Assembly: GCA_023229575.1 (NCBI GenBank)
Contig: JALNYZ010000002.1
Location: forward strand, 62,001-126,000
Source of the DNA: Prolixibacteraceae bacterium
Lineage (GTDB): Bacteria > Bacteroidota > Bacteroidia > Bacteroidales > Prolixibacteraceae
Direction: 5' to 3'
Length of the DNA stretch: 64,000 bases
Shown in pieces: positions 1 through 8,176 of the stretch (within the stretch, counting starts at the first letter, position 1; each line of letters opens with the position of its first letter). A model generated the notes under the pieces. It worked only from the letters and a program-made list of their open reading frames with translations, ran no database searches and had not been told where the DNA came from. Position numbers and translations under genes: made by a program.

Positions 1-1331
1 ATCACCTCGAACTGAAGGGCTCCAACAGTTCCGATGATCTTGCGCCCGTTTAGCTGACTGGTAAAAAGCTGTGCAACACCTTCATCCATCAGCTGATCTA
101 CTCCTTTTGCCAGTTGTTTGGAGCGCATCGGATCAGCATTTTCAATGTAACGGAAAATCTCAGGGGAAAAGGATGGAATTCCTTTGTAATGAAGGATTTC
201 CCCTTCAGTTACAGTATCCCCAATGACGAAGTTTCCGGTATCGGGCAGGCCGATGATATCGCCTGGAAAAGCATTCTCAATCACCTCTTTTTTATCGGCC
301 ATGAAGGCTGTCGGGCTTGAATATTTAAAGTTCTTTGCCAGACGGATGTGCCTGTAATTCTTGTTGCGTTCGAACATTCCGGAACAGATTTTGACGAAGG
401 CAATCCGGCTGCGGTGGTTTGGATCTATGTTCGCGTGAATTTTGAAAACAAATCCGGTAAAGGCCTCTTCCATAGGATCAACCAATCTCTCTTCTGATTT
501 TTTTGGTCGGGGAGAGGGAGCCAGTTTGACAAATGTATCGAGCAGTTCCCTTACGCCAAAATTATACAGGGCGCTTCCAAAAAAAACAGGTGCTAATTCC
601 CCTTCCAGGTAGGCATGGTGGTCAAATACAGGATAAATCCCTTCCACCATCTCAAGGTCCTCGCGAAGCACGATGGCGTCATTTCCAATTAATTGATCGA
701 GTGCCGGATCGTTCAGGTTTTCGAAACTGATTCCCTTTTCGATATCCGTGATACTTGGATTGAACAGGCTAAGGCTGCTGTCATAAATGTTGTACACCCC
801 TTTGAATTCGGGACCATTGTTGATGGGCCAGCTCAAAGGCCTAACCTTGATCATCAATTGCTTTTCGATGTCATCAAGCAAGTCAAAAGTATCACCCGAT
901 GGACGGTCCATTTTGTTGATGAAGACGATAACCGGAGTCTTGCGCATTCTGCAGACATTCATCAACTTCTCTGTTTGAGGCTCCACACCCTTGGCAGCAT
1001 CAATAACGATGATCACACTGTCGACAGCCGTCAGGGTACGAAAAGTATCCTCCTGAAAATCCTGGTGACCAGGCGTATCCAAGATATTGATCTTGTAACC
1101 GCTGTATTCGAATCCCATCACGGAGGTAGCTACGGATATTCCGCGTTGACGCTCAATCTCCATGAAGTCGGAGGTTGCCCCCTTTTTAATTTTGTTACTT
1201 TTTACCGCCCCGGCAACGTGGATGGCACCGCCAAAAAGCAGCAATTTTTCTGTAAGTGTAGTTTTTCCCGCATCGGGGTGACTGACAATACCAAACGTTC
1301 TCCGACGCAGAATCTCTTCTTTAAATCCCAT
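1..1331 (-). CDS. prfC: Peptide chain release factor 3 (partial, C-terminus off window)
   Basis: Translational GTPase that recycles RF1/RF2 from the ribosome after termination. About 443 of the usual ~530 residues are visible; the 3' end lies beyond base 1. I translated the minus strand from ATG 1331-1329: the P-loop reads SHPDAGKTTL (about residues 17-26), followed by the MEIERQRGIS switch region, then DTPGHQDF (G3) and NKMD (G4). The MEIERQRGIS and DTPGHQDF forms separate RF3 from EF-G and LepA. Long open frames on the opposite strand are shadows. The gene stands alone at the edge of an accessory region. The identity is firm; only the missing C-terminal domain cannot be checked. Confidence 0.95.
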   Translation of the reverse strand, partial: MGFKEEILRRRTFGIVSHPDAGKTTLTEKLLLFGGAIHVAGAVKSNKIKKGATSDFMEIERQRGISVATSVMGFEYSGYKINILDTPGHQDFQEDTFRTLTAVDSVIIVIDAAKGVEPQTEKLMNVCRMRKTPVIVFINKMDRPSGDTFDLLDDIEKQLMIKVRPLSWPINNGPEFKGVYNIYDSSLSLFNPSITDIEKGISFENLNDPALDQLIGNDAIVLREDLEMVEGIYPVFDHHAYLEGELAPVFFGSALYNFGVRELLDTFVKLAPSPRPKKSEERLVDPMEEAFTGFVFKIHANIDPNHRSRIAFVKICSGMFERNKNYRHIRLAKNFKYSSPTAFMADKKEVIENAFPGDIIGLPDTGNFVIGDTVTEGEILHYKGIPSFSPEIFRYIENADPMRSKQLAKGVDQLMDEGVAQLFTSQLNGRKIIGTVGALQFEV

Positions 1332-2120
1332 TGTATCAAATTAGGGGGCAAATTTAATTTAAAATAGCTGAAAGACGACAAATGTCGATTTTGGATTTTG
1401 GAATTTCGGGTGAAAAGTTCTTTGAAACCTTCTGAAACCCCCGAAAGGAGAGCCTCCTCCTTACCAGGACTGCATCCGGACCAACAGGACGGCCAGAATC
1501 TTAACAGGGCGCCCAAAAATCCAACAGGGCGAGTGGGAGCGGGGGTTTTGGAAAAACAAACACTCCCAAAAGGGTCATTGACTAGCAATGCCATTTATGG
1601 CGTTGGACATTTAGGACGTTGTTGATTGAATAATTATCCCGGAAACGGCTTTAGCCGAAATATTGATTGCCAATTAGGATTATGTCTTAATTATTGAACA
1701 CCCACCTCAATGATTTTGCTGGTGTCAATCCCCCCGTCGGCGCGTTTATTTTGTGGGTGTGATTAAAATTATATGAAGCCGTTGATACACGCTGCTGGGG
1801 GGTATTAGGTGCAGCGATTTGTGATCGCTGATGTGTAAAAATGCGGTTATAAACCACATCACCAAAGTTTGCCCGGCACAATTTCCCTTCCTAAGGCTTT
1901 GGTATTTAAATATTATTAGGTAAGTTTATCGTGCCTGTAACATGCAACAAATCTGCCTCTTTGCTCTAAATACAAGATATAGGCGCATGTTTGTAGCGTA
2001 TATAAACGATTTTATCTTTAGGCATAACACCCGAAGCTCATAATTAATAATTAATAAATTAACTATGTGACTTTTCTCTAAAAAATCTGTTAAACTTGAC
2101 TAATTCAAAATAATAATATT
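1332..2120. other. Long intergenic region with degenerate repeats
   Basis: No convincing gene is seen in 789 bases. The open frames here lack family resemblance and sit in repeat-like sequence. Visible structure: four degenerate 20-bp units at 1461-1540 sharing an AACAGGRC core; a 12-bp palindrome CGGCTTTAGCCG at 1646-1657; and a hairpin AGCGATTTGTGATCGCT at 1813-1829 that belongs to the same palindrome family as 7071 and 7184. The last ~180 bases become AT-rich before the next gene. It reads as repeat debris at the boundary between the conserved prfC side and the accessory island. Confidence 0.6.
1813..1829. repeat. GATTTGYRATC-type hairpin, copy 1
   Basis: The 17-base palindrome AGCGATTTGTGATCGCT has a GATTTGTGATC core flanked by complementary GC pairs. 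The same core with different but still complementary flanks occurs at 7071-7085 and 7184-7198, so the pairing is conserved rather than the bases. Confidence 0.5.
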
Positions 2121-2504
2121 ATGGAAAATAATGAAAATGAAATAATAGAAAAAATAAGATCACGGATTGGTTCAAAGGTTTCATTTAAATATCCCGGAGA
2201 AGAAGGGGATAAAAACGGAATTCTTAAAGATCGGGCAATCATTCCTAGTACAAATGAAACTGGCACCGTCCCATATTGGGATGTGGTAGATTTAATAGAA
2301 TTTGAAGGAGAGAAGGAACCTCTTTGGCTAAGGATTGGTTATTATCGGAAACCAGATGAAAAACTTAATTGGGGTAGCCAAACAACTATTACTGAACCAA
2401 TATCAGTCTGGAAAAAAATATTAACTAATGCAGCAAAGGATAAAGAATGGTTTGCCAAATTACTTGCAGAAGTAAATAATGAGATTCAAAAAAGTAATAA
2501 ATAA
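2121..2504 (+). CDS. Hypothetical protein, 127 aa
   Basis: Not recognised. An acidic and lysine-rich cytoplasmic protein without signal peptide or membrane segment. The N-terminus is very polar (MENNENEIIEKIRSRIG), the middle carries aromatic beta-rich sequence (PYWDVVDLIEF, PLWLRIGYYRKPDEKLNWG), and the C-terminus is predicted helical and charged. It starts at ATG 2121 in an AT-rich context, and a secreted-protein gene follows after 39 bases, so the two may be co-transcribed. Composition is more AT-rich than the housekeeping genes of this window, which fits an accessory gene. The open frame with coding-like composition is the only support for it being real. Confidence 0.6.
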   Translation: MENNENEIIEKIRSRIGSKVSFKYPGEEGDKNGILKDRAIIPSTNETGTVPYWDVVDLIEFEGEKEPLWLRIGYYRKPDEKLNWGSQTTITEPISVWKKILTNAAKDKEWFAKLLAEVNNEIQKSNK

Positions 2505-3469
2505 ACTGCACACAACGAACAATAACTTAAAAACCATACCATTATGAATGTGTACAAATCTTTTATTTTATCTATTTTGGTTTTTGGTTACGGCCAAATC
2601 AAATCGCAAACTATTGAAATAGGGCAAAATGCAGAATATATAAAAGACAGAATTGAATGGGCAACAAAAGACCATAATAAACCAGACTCTAATGGCAGAT
2701 TTTCTGACGTAAGAGCAAGCTGGGATATAACATATAAGAACGGTCAAATTGTTGATGTAATTGCCTGTCGTGAAAATCAGATGATGTTAGATTTAATGAT
2801 GCAGGTTGATTTTTGTATGCATTACATCATGGAGAATGGGAAATTGGCAGTTATTCTCACACAATTTGAAAATGTATCTAAGGAAAAATTGGTTGAGGCT
2901 TATGACAAATTGTACAAAGGGAAAAAGATTGGAAATTTATACTACGATGATAATTACAGTCATTCATCAGAAATCTATTTAGCAAAGAATGGGCAGGCAA
3001 CAATCGAATACAGAAATGCAGATATGAATAAGATTCCATTGAATTTAAGGAATGCAATTGCAAAAAACAGAAAGGAAGATATACAAGCAACTAATAAACT
3101 AAAACTCGATCAAGAAAAAGAAGAACAAAAAAGGCAAGAAATTACTTCTAAGGTTTATGATTTAAAATCTTATGCCCCAATATCCTATAACTCAGTAGTA
3201 GAATGTGTTAAACAAAATATAAAAGATTATTTTGAGCCATCAGGTAATGGAAATTATAATCGGAATAATTTTCCAGATTATTTCACTCTTGAAAATGGCA
3301 AAAAAAAATCTTATCGAGTTAAAAGTACTTATAGTGTTATATACAGATTAAAAGATAACAGCCGTCCAAGTCGAACATATGGCAATGTTATTGTTGCAGG
3401 AACAAGTAATGATATTACATTAAATGATGAAATAAAGTTTGTATCAGGTGATGATTTAGGATATTCATT

Positions 3470-3477
3470 GTTTAATA
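3470..3477. repeat. IS66 target-site duplication, left copy
   Basis: GTTTAATA directly before the IS66 left end, identical to 5943-5950. Eight bases is the usual duplication length for this family. Confidence 0.95.
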
Positions 3478-3501
3478 GTAAGCATTCGGCCTACTACATA
3501 T
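3478..3501. repeat. IS66 left terminal inverted repeat
   Basis: 24 bases, an exact reverse complement of 5919-5942. It is read in frame as the extra C-terminal codons of the interrupted host gene. Confidence 0.95.
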
Positions 3502-3547
3502 TGCCAGTTCATCTTCGGCTCTCTACTTTTGGAAAAAACCCATAGAG

Positions 3548-3853
3548 ATGAAAGGACGAATAACATTGACTGGGGCAGCAGCCATGCTCGAGCACCAGAA
3601 ATCAAGCGGACTCAGCGTACAAGACTTTTGCAGAAAAGAGAAACTCAAATTGGCCACCTATTATTATTGGCACCAGCGGTTGCGTAAAATTGCAGAAGTT
3701 CCAAAGATCATACCGGTAAGCATTGAGAAACCAAAACAATTTTCGGTTTCAAGGCAGGAGGTTATTGAACTTACTTATCCCAATGGGGTACGCCTCTGTG
3801 TCCATGCAGGTTTTGAACTGAATTTGATCCGCCAGTTGGTCACCATTCTTTGA
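3548..3853 (+). CDS. tnpA: IS66 accessory protein TnpA
   Basis: A 101-aa small accessory protein of IS66 elements, required with TnpB for efficient transposition. The N-terminal half (AAAMLEHQKSSGLSVQDFCR, then KLATYYYWHQRLRK) has the helix-turn-helix look of IS66 Orf1 proteins. Two bases separate it from the stop codon of the interrupted host frame, and its stop lies 3 bases before tnpB, suggesting translational coupling. Confidence 0.88.
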   Translation: MKGRITLTGAAAMLEHQKSSGLSVQDFCRKEKLKLATYYYWHQRLRKIAEVPKIIPVSIEKPKQFSVSRQEVIELTYPNGVRLCVHAGFELNLIRQLVTIL

Positions 3854-3856
3854 GGT

Positions 3857-4315
3857 ATGTTTTCCCTCTCGGATAACCTTCAATATTATTTGTGCACCGG
3901 GGCGACCGACATGAGAAAAGGATTTGATACGCTTTGCGGTTTGGTACGTACCCAGATGGGCCGTGATCCCCTGAGTGGTGAAGTCTTTATCTTTGTCAAC
4001 GGTCCGCGCAACACCATCAAACTCCTTCACTGGGAGAGCGGCGGATTGGTGATTTATCACAAACGGCTGGAATCAGGTTGTTTTGAGCGGCCTGTATTTG
4101 ACCGGGAACAAAATACTTTCCAGATGAAATGGTCCGAACTGGTGATGATGATCCAGGGGCTTTCGATGAAGAACTTGGTTCAGCGCAAGCGGTTTGATCC
4201 AGTGCCCGTAAGGCAGGACTTAAGAAAAACAGACAGTAAAAAGTATACAGTTTTTAACCTGAAAATCCAGTGTTTTTTGGTAAAAAAGATCAAAAAAGTG
4301 GTCTTTTTCGAATAA
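3857..4315 (+). CDS. tnpB: IS66 accessory protein TnpB, extended C-terminus
   Basis: The first ~115 residues match IS66 Orf2: TGATDMRKGFDTLCGLV, GEVFIFVNGPRNTIKLLHW, GGLVIYHKRLE and a MKWSELVMMIQG segment. Family members usually end near residue 115-120, around the KRFDP segment. Here the frame continues through about 35 further basic residues rich in K, F and V, ending VVFFE. The extension may be non-functional read-through or a lineage trait. Its stop lies 25 bases before tnpC. Confidence 0.92.
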   Translation: MFSLSDNLQYYLCTGATDMRKGFDTLCGLVRTQMGRDPLSGEVFIFVNGPRNTIKLLHWESGGLVIYHKRLESGCFERPVFDREQNTFQMKWSELVMMIQGLSMKNLVQRKRFDPVPVRQDLRKTDSKKYTVFNLKIQCFLVKKIKKVVFFE

Positions 4316-4340
4316 AATATTTGGCTAATTCACTGATTTT

Positions 4341-5891
4341 ATGTATCTTCAAAACATGAAAGCAAAGGGATTAGCACTTAAAAACGAGACGCCGGAACAG
4401 AAAATTGAGCGGTTAGAGCGGCAAATCAACGAGCGTGACCAAACTATCGAAAAGCTCGGCACAACAGTTGAAAAGCTCTCAAATGAGCTGATAGCCCTGC
4501 GCCGCAGGATGTTTGGGCGCAGCAGCGAACGGTTCGTGCCGGAAGACCCCTCCCAGCTATCCCTGGCCTTTGACGGGCAGGAATGTATTCCCGAAGAAAC
4601 TACCATAGAAGTTGAGGCCGAAAAAATCGAGATCACCTATACCCGCAATAAGGAAAACAACAGGAAGCCTGTGCGCACTGCCATCCCTGATTCTATTCGT
4701 CGCGAAGAGGTTGTCATCGAACCGGAGAATATCCCGCAAGGAGCTGTGCGTATAGGAGAAGAGGTTACAGAAAAATTGGAATACCTGCCAGGCGAAGTAT
4801 TTGTAAAACGTATTATCCGTCCAAAATATGCACTTCCCAAGGGCGAGGGCATCCAAATCGCGGATCTTCCAACCCAGATCCTGCCAAGATCAAATGCCGG
4901 GGCATCACTGCTTGCCTATATATTGGTCAGCAAATTTGTAGACCACATCCCGTTTCACCGCATACTGGAGATTTTTAAGCGGCAACAGATCAGCCTGCCG
5001 GCTTCAACAGTAAATGACTGGTCTGCCAATTCAATCGATCAAATAAGACCATTGTACTACCTGGCAAAAAAGCAGGTCACCCAGAGTGATTACATTATGG
5101 TGGATGAAAGTACCATCCCGGTTTTGGACCGGGATCATCCCGGAGCTACCCGAAAGGGGTACCATTGGATTGTTCGAAGCCCGATGCTCAATATGCTGTT
5201 CTTTCACTACGACAAAGGCAGTCGCGCCCAGAGGGTGGTGGTAGAATTATTACACTCGTTTCAGGGTGCCGTACAAAGTGATGCTTATGGTGCATACAAT
5301 ATTTATGAGACAAAAAAGGGTGTCCTGCTACTGGGTTGCTGGGCCCATGCCAGACGCAAGTTTGAGCAAGCCCTGGATAATGATCCACAGCGGGCAACAC
5401 TGGCATTAAAATATATAAGGGAGATGTATGCCATTGAACGTGAATCAAAGGAAGCAGGATTGACTTTCAGTCAGATCAAAGAAATCAGGGAGGAAAAATC
5501 ATATCCCATCATCAGGGATTTTGAGAAATGGTTGCTTGAAAACATCACTCAGGTGTTACCAAAAAGCCTTATCGGGAAAGCAATCGCATACACCTATAAT
5601 ATTTATCCCCGACTGGCAAGATATGTGCTTGACGGAAGGTATAAGATTGACAACAACGATGCAGAAAATGGCGTGCGCCCCCTGGCTCTGGGTAGAAAAA
5701 ATTATTTGTTTTGCGGCAACAACGAATCATCAGAAAGAACTGCCATCATTTATACCCTCATGGGTTGTTGCAAACTGGCAGGGGTTAACCCCCTTGAGTG
5801 GCTAACCGATGTTTTGAACCGTCTGCCGGATCACTCCGCAAAAAGAATCGAAGAACTTTTGCCCATCAACTGGAAGCCGATCGAAAAGTAA
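4341..5891 (+). CDS. tnpC: IS66 transposase TnpC (DDE)
   Basis: The catalytic transposase of the element, 516 aa from the first ATG; the internal ATG at 4356 is an equally good start. Order of parts: a leucine-zipper-like coiled coil (about residues 20-55), the LRRRMFGRSSERF motif of IS66 transposases, a linker region, then the DDE catalytic core with YIMVDESTIPVL (first Asp), QSDAYGAYN and GCWAHARRKFEQAL (second acidic region) and NNDAENGVRPLALGRKNYLF (final acidic residue). The C-terminal IS66 tail (YTLMGCCKLAGVNPLEWL) is complete. No frameshift is seen, so it should be functional. Confidence 0.96.
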   Translation: MYLQNMKAKGLALKNETPEQKIERLERQINERDQTIEKLGTTVEKLSNELIALRRRMFGRSSERFVPEDPSQLSLAFDGQECIPEETTIEVEAEKIEITYTRNKENNRKPVRTAIPDSIRREEVVIEPENIPQGAVRIGEEVTEKLEYLPGEVFVKRIIRPKYALPKGEGIQIADLPTQILPRSNAGASLLAYILVSKFVDHIPFHRILEIFKRQQISLPASTVNDWSANSIDQIRPLYYLAKKQVTQSDYIMVDESTIPVLDRDHPGATRKGYHWIVRSPMLNMLFFHYDKGSRAQRVVVELLHSFQGAVQSDAYGAYNIYETKKGVLLLGCWAHARRKFEQALDNDPQRATLALKYIREMYAIERESKEAGLTFSQIKEIREEKSYPIIRDFEKWLLENITQVLPKSLIGKAIAYTYNIYPRLARYVLDGRYKIDNNDAENGVRPLALGRKNYLFCGNNESSERTAIIYTLMGCCKLAGVNPLEWLTDVLNRLPDHSAKRIEELLPINWKPIEK

Positions 5892-5918
5892 AGCTGCTCC
5901 GCATTTTGAAAAAAGGTT

Positions 5919-5942
5919 ATATGTAGTAGGCCGAATGCTTAC
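5919..5942. repeat. IS66 right terminal inverted repeat
   Basis: An exact reverse complement of 3478-3501. It lies 27 bases after the tnpC stop codon. Confidence 0.95.
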
Positions 5943-5950
5943 GTTTAATA
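5943..5950. repeat. IS66 target-site duplication, right copy
   Basis: GTTTAATA immediately after the IS66 right end, identical to 3470-3477. Confidence 0.95.
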
Positions 5951-6294
5951 AAAGTAAAATCAGATTCTCAATATTAAAAATTGATGGATATAATGTAGAA
6001 ACAGAAGCAAAAATTGAAAATATTTATATCGATTATAATAAAGGAATTTCAACAATTCAAATTAAAAGGGATGGAACTTTCGATTTCATTGAGTATCTAC
6101 CAAATAATGACATAATTGAGAAAATTAGAGGGAAAATTAAAGAAACAATAAAGTCCGAGGCAAAGGGCAAATACACTGTTAAATATGCTGTAATTAATGT
6201 TATGGGAGATGAGAAAATAAGTGTGCGAATTGTTAAATGGGAGAATCCCCTTTTTAAACCTGATATCAGATATATGAAACATGTAGCTGATTGA
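5943..6294 (+). pseudogene. 3' part of the secreted-protein gene split by IS66
   Basis: This is the C-terminal ~114 codons of the interrupted gene that begins at 2544. The frame reads FNKSKIRFSILKIDGY onward and ends KHVADstop; an open frame starting at ATG 5938 inside the IS right end is an accident of the insertion. No signal peptide precedes this half, so even if translated it would not be exported. The sequence is lysine- and isoleucine-rich, with AT-rich composition like the 5' half, which supports a single original gene. The function is unknown. Confidence 0.85.
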
Positions 6295-6477
6295 TAATTA
6301 GAAGCAAAAAGAATTATGGAACTTAAAGGATTCTTTAGATAAAAAGAAATGAATATCATATATACACACCATCAAGTTCGTATGATGTACTCATAAGATA
6401 ATTTTAACCATTAAAACCTCAAAGAGTTCAGTTAAAAATATATCGTAATTTTAAAGAACCACCCAAAACATTTACAA

Positions 6478-7047
6478 ATGAACTCAAGATTAAGTGACAA
6501 TTTAAGAGAGAAATTTTATATAAAACTCTATTTCAACATTAGAAATGGATTTGAACTTGCCGGAATTAGAAGAGCGTTTTTGGACTTCAGCAGAACACTT
6601 AAAATTAAAGATGAAAGTCGAACAGATTTAAAACAGAAAGCCGAAAAATATATATTGGTTGAATTGAAAACAATATTAGAAAGACAATTAACCAGTCAAG
6701 AAGAATTTGACAATCAACATAAAGCGTGGTGCAAAGGTCTAAAGTTGATTTGGGACGAACTGTCATTTGGACAAACACAAAAGTGGATAAATATGACTTT
6801 AAAGTATTGGTTACTTTTTGGAAACAAAAGAATTAAAGGGATTGATTTAAACTCAAAATATTATCACATACCAATCGACAATAATGTTCTAAAAGGAATG
6901 TTTGGCGTGAGAAACCCAAATCCTTGGAGTAGAATTTCAGATTACGACATATATATGAAGTACCAACTTGAACATAGAATGAAAAATACAGGAAACTATC
7001 CTATCATTGACGAGTTCATATTTTTCAATGATTATGAAGCCAATTAA
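6478..7047 (+). CDS. Hypothetical protein, 189 aa
   Basis: Not assigned. A soluble, lysine- and tryptophan-containing protein without signal peptide. The N-terminal half looks helical (FELAGIRRAFLDFSRTL, then a charged helix to about residue 75). The centre carries the aromatic motif KWINMTLKYWLLFG, and a conserved-looking segment reads YYHIPIDNNVLKGMFG followed by PWSRISDYDIYMKYQ. The gene is AT-rich, stands alone, and is followed by a palindromic repeat element. It is probably an accessory-island gene; no function is proposed. Confidence 0.65.
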   Translation: MNSRLSDNLREKFYIKLYFNIRNGFELAGIRRAFLDFSRTLKIKDESRTDLKQKAEKYILVELKTILERQLTSQEEFDNQHKAWCKGLKLIWDELSFGQTQKWINMTLKYWLLFGNKRIKGIDLNSKYYHIPIDNNVLKGMFGVRNPNPWSRISDYDIYMKYQLEHRMKNTGNYPIIDEFIFFNDYEAN

Positions 7048-7060
7048 TTAAAGATGCACA

Positions 7061-7225
7061 CCTGCTGGCTCGGATTTGCAATCCGTGCCCGTACAATTGC
7101 CCCAAAGACCTGTTTGCACAACAGCAATACACCGGGAATGAGCCGCACCTACAAGTTCCATAATTCCGATGACCCTGTTGGTGCTGATTTGCAATCAGTA
7201 CTCTTACAAATGCTTCGCCAGCAGG
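7061..7225. repeat. Palindromic repeat element with two GATTTGCAATC hairpins
   Basis: A 165-bp element bounded by 9-bp inverted ends CCTGCTGGC (7061-7069) and GCCAGCAGG (7217-7225). Inside are two perfect 15-base palindromes: CGGATTTGCAATCCG (7071-7085) and CTGATTTGCAATCAG (7184-7198). The interior segment around 7133-7175 recurs in diverged form at 8548-8585. Small open frames over it on both strands are not convincing genes. It resembles a REP/MITE-type non-autonomous repeat; no cognate transposase is visible in the window. Confidence 0.65.
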
Positions 7226-7348
7226 GGAGTATTTTAAATTACGGTTAGGAGACCATTCGAAATAAATGGATCCAATAATTCCGGGATATTGCAATTAATG
7301 CATTACTTTTATAGTATGAATTGAAGAATGGATTAATTGTGGAAGGTC

Positions 7349-7807
7349 ATGGAAAGGATTTATCTGGATACTTCTGTTTTTGGAGGTTACTTTGAACCGG
7401 AATTTGAATTATGGACTAAGATACTATTTGATAAGATCAGAGAGGGAGAATTTAGGATTATTTTTTCTCGTTTAACTGACATTGAGCTACAGCCAGCGCC
7501 TGAAAGAGTGAAGCAATTGGCTGGAGATTTGCCCGAATCAATGATTGAATTTATTGATATTTCAGATCAGGCATTAGAACTTGCGGGTCAATATATTGAA
7601 GAAAATGTTGTTGGAAAGACCAGTCAGTCTGACTGCATTCATATTGCACTGGCCACTCTGCATAATGCGGATATTCTGGTTAGTTGGAACTTTAAACACA
7701 TTGTCAACATGCACAGAATTAGAGGTTATAACTCGGTAAACTATAAATTAGGGCACAAAATTTTAGAAATTAGAACACCAAGGGAAATTTTAGAATATGA
7801 AGACTAA
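7349..7807 (+). CDS. PIN-domain protein, VapC-like toxin candidate
   Basis: About 152 aa from ATG 7349; an upstream TTG at 7337 is a weaker start. The N-terminus MERIYLDTSVFGGYF supplies the first PIN acidic residue (D7), and SDCIHIALATLHNADILVSWN carries the later acidic and conserved Asn/Asp positions typical of PIN ribonucleases. PIN toxins cut RNA and are neutralised by a small antitoxin. No antitoxin gene lies upstream as in classical vapBC; instead a 56-codon frame overlaps its 3' end by 11 bases. Fold assignment is good; toxin activity is inferred. Confidence 0.82.
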   Translation: MERIYLDTSVFGGYFEPEFELWTKILFDKIREGEFRIIFSRLTDIELQPAPERVKQLAGDLPESMIEFIDISDQALELAGQYIEENVVGKTSQSDCIHIALATLHNADILVSWNFKHIVNMHRIRGYNSVNYKLGHKILEIRTPREILEYED

Positions 7808-7967
7808 GGATAAAATAAGATCGAACAAAACCCTTCTTGAAGATTTGAGAGAGATAAGGGACAATTTGAGCCTTGAAATGAAAGATATGACCCTGGATCA
7901 AATAAAGGATTTTCTGAAAACGAAAAAAACACTGCACCCGACAGCAGTTTGGAACAAAGTTGGTTAA
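7797..7967 (+). CDS. Small charged protein, probable partner of the PIN protein
   Basis: A 56-aa open frame from ATG 7797 to TAA 7967, overlapping the PIN gene stop by 11 bases in another frame, a typical sign of translational coupling. The product is strongly charged and helical (TLLEDLREIRDNLSLEMKD, then MTLDQIKDFLKTKKTLHP) with no signal peptide. Small proteins of this kind commonly sit just 3' of Bacteroidota PIN genes. An antitoxin role is inferred from position and size only; no DNA-binding fold can be named. Confidence 0.55.
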   Translation: MKTKDKIRSNKTLLEDLREIRDNLSLEMKDMTLDQIKDFLKTKKTLHPTAVWNKVG

Positions 7968-8002
7968 ACTTATTTCAGGCATAAGTGGCTCCTTAAATCC
8001 CT

Positions 8003-8144
8003 CGCTCCCGCGCGATTGCATCGCGTGGTTGAATGAAGGTTATTCCCCCCGTCGGTGCGGATTATGCCGGAGAGAAAGGTCTGTGGACAATGTTATTGTT
8101 ATTTGGTAGAGTGGAATACCACGCGATGCAATCGCGCGGGAGCG
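8003..8144. repeat. 142-bp element with perfect 27-bp inverted ends
   Basis: The left arm 8003-8029 and right arm 8118-8144 are exact reverse complements (core GCGATTGCATCGC), separated by 88 bases. The interior contains CCCCCCGTCGGTGCG (8046-8060), which resembles CCCCCCGTCGGCGCG near 1729-1743. The right arm ends 7 bases before a TAnnTTTG promoter box of the following antitoxin-like gene. This is a MITE- or REP-like mobile repeat or a long RNA hairpin. Confidence 0.75.
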
Positions 8145-8151
8145 GGGGTAG

Positions 8152-8159
8152 TATCTTTG
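8152..8159 (+). promoter_or_regulatory. Bacteroidota -7 box (TATCTTTG)
   Basis: Matches TAnnTTTG, 17 bases before the ATG at 8177. The upstream -33 area is occupied by the right arm of the 27-bp inverted repeat and shows no TTTG. Confidence 0.45.
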
Positions 8160-8176
8160 CAAAAAGATAAAGAACG

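Larger units (their letters stand above)
2544..3545 (+). pseudogene. 5' part of a secreted-protein gene split by IS66
   Basis: The N-terminus MNVYKSFILSILVFGYGQIKSQ is a signal peptide, so the product was exported; the family is not recognised. A charged lysine/glutamate-rich helix lies around residues 175-200. Authentic coding ends at base 3477; the final 22 codons up to the stop at 3545 are read from the IS66 left end. Joining 2544-3477 to 5951-6294 (removing the element plus one target duplication) gives 1278 bases, exactly 426 codons, with no internal stop. The intact gene therefore encoded about 425 residues, and the break is recent. A truncated 333-aa protein may still be made. Confidence 0.85.
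3478..5942 (+). mobile_element. Complete IS66-family insertion sequence (2465 bp)
   Basis: Bounded by perfect 24-bp terminal inverted repeats at 3478-3501 and 5919-5942 (left end starts GTAAGCATTCGGCC) and by an 8-bp direct duplication GTTTAATA. It carries the three genes of the IS66 plan in one direction (tnpA, tnpB, tnpC) with the normal tight spacing. Perfect ends, intact frames and the clean in-frame interruption of the host gene all point to a young and possibly still active copy. Confidence 0.97.

Noticed and set aside
693..1367. 224-aa open frame on the plus strand
   Set aside because: It lies antisense to prfC, whose GTPase motifs are unambiguous; the frame has no family features.
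1202..1594. 130-aa open frame on the minus strand upstream of prfC
   Set aside because: It overlaps the start of prfC in another frame and crosses degenerate repeats; low-complexity composition.
2505..2543. Integron attC-like site between small genes
   Set aside because: Only a loose CACAACGAAC-like string is present, with no paired core sites and no integrase.
7025..7294. Small ORFs of 64-89 aa over 7025-7294 on both strands
   Set aside because: They read through the palindromic repeat element and have no coding features.
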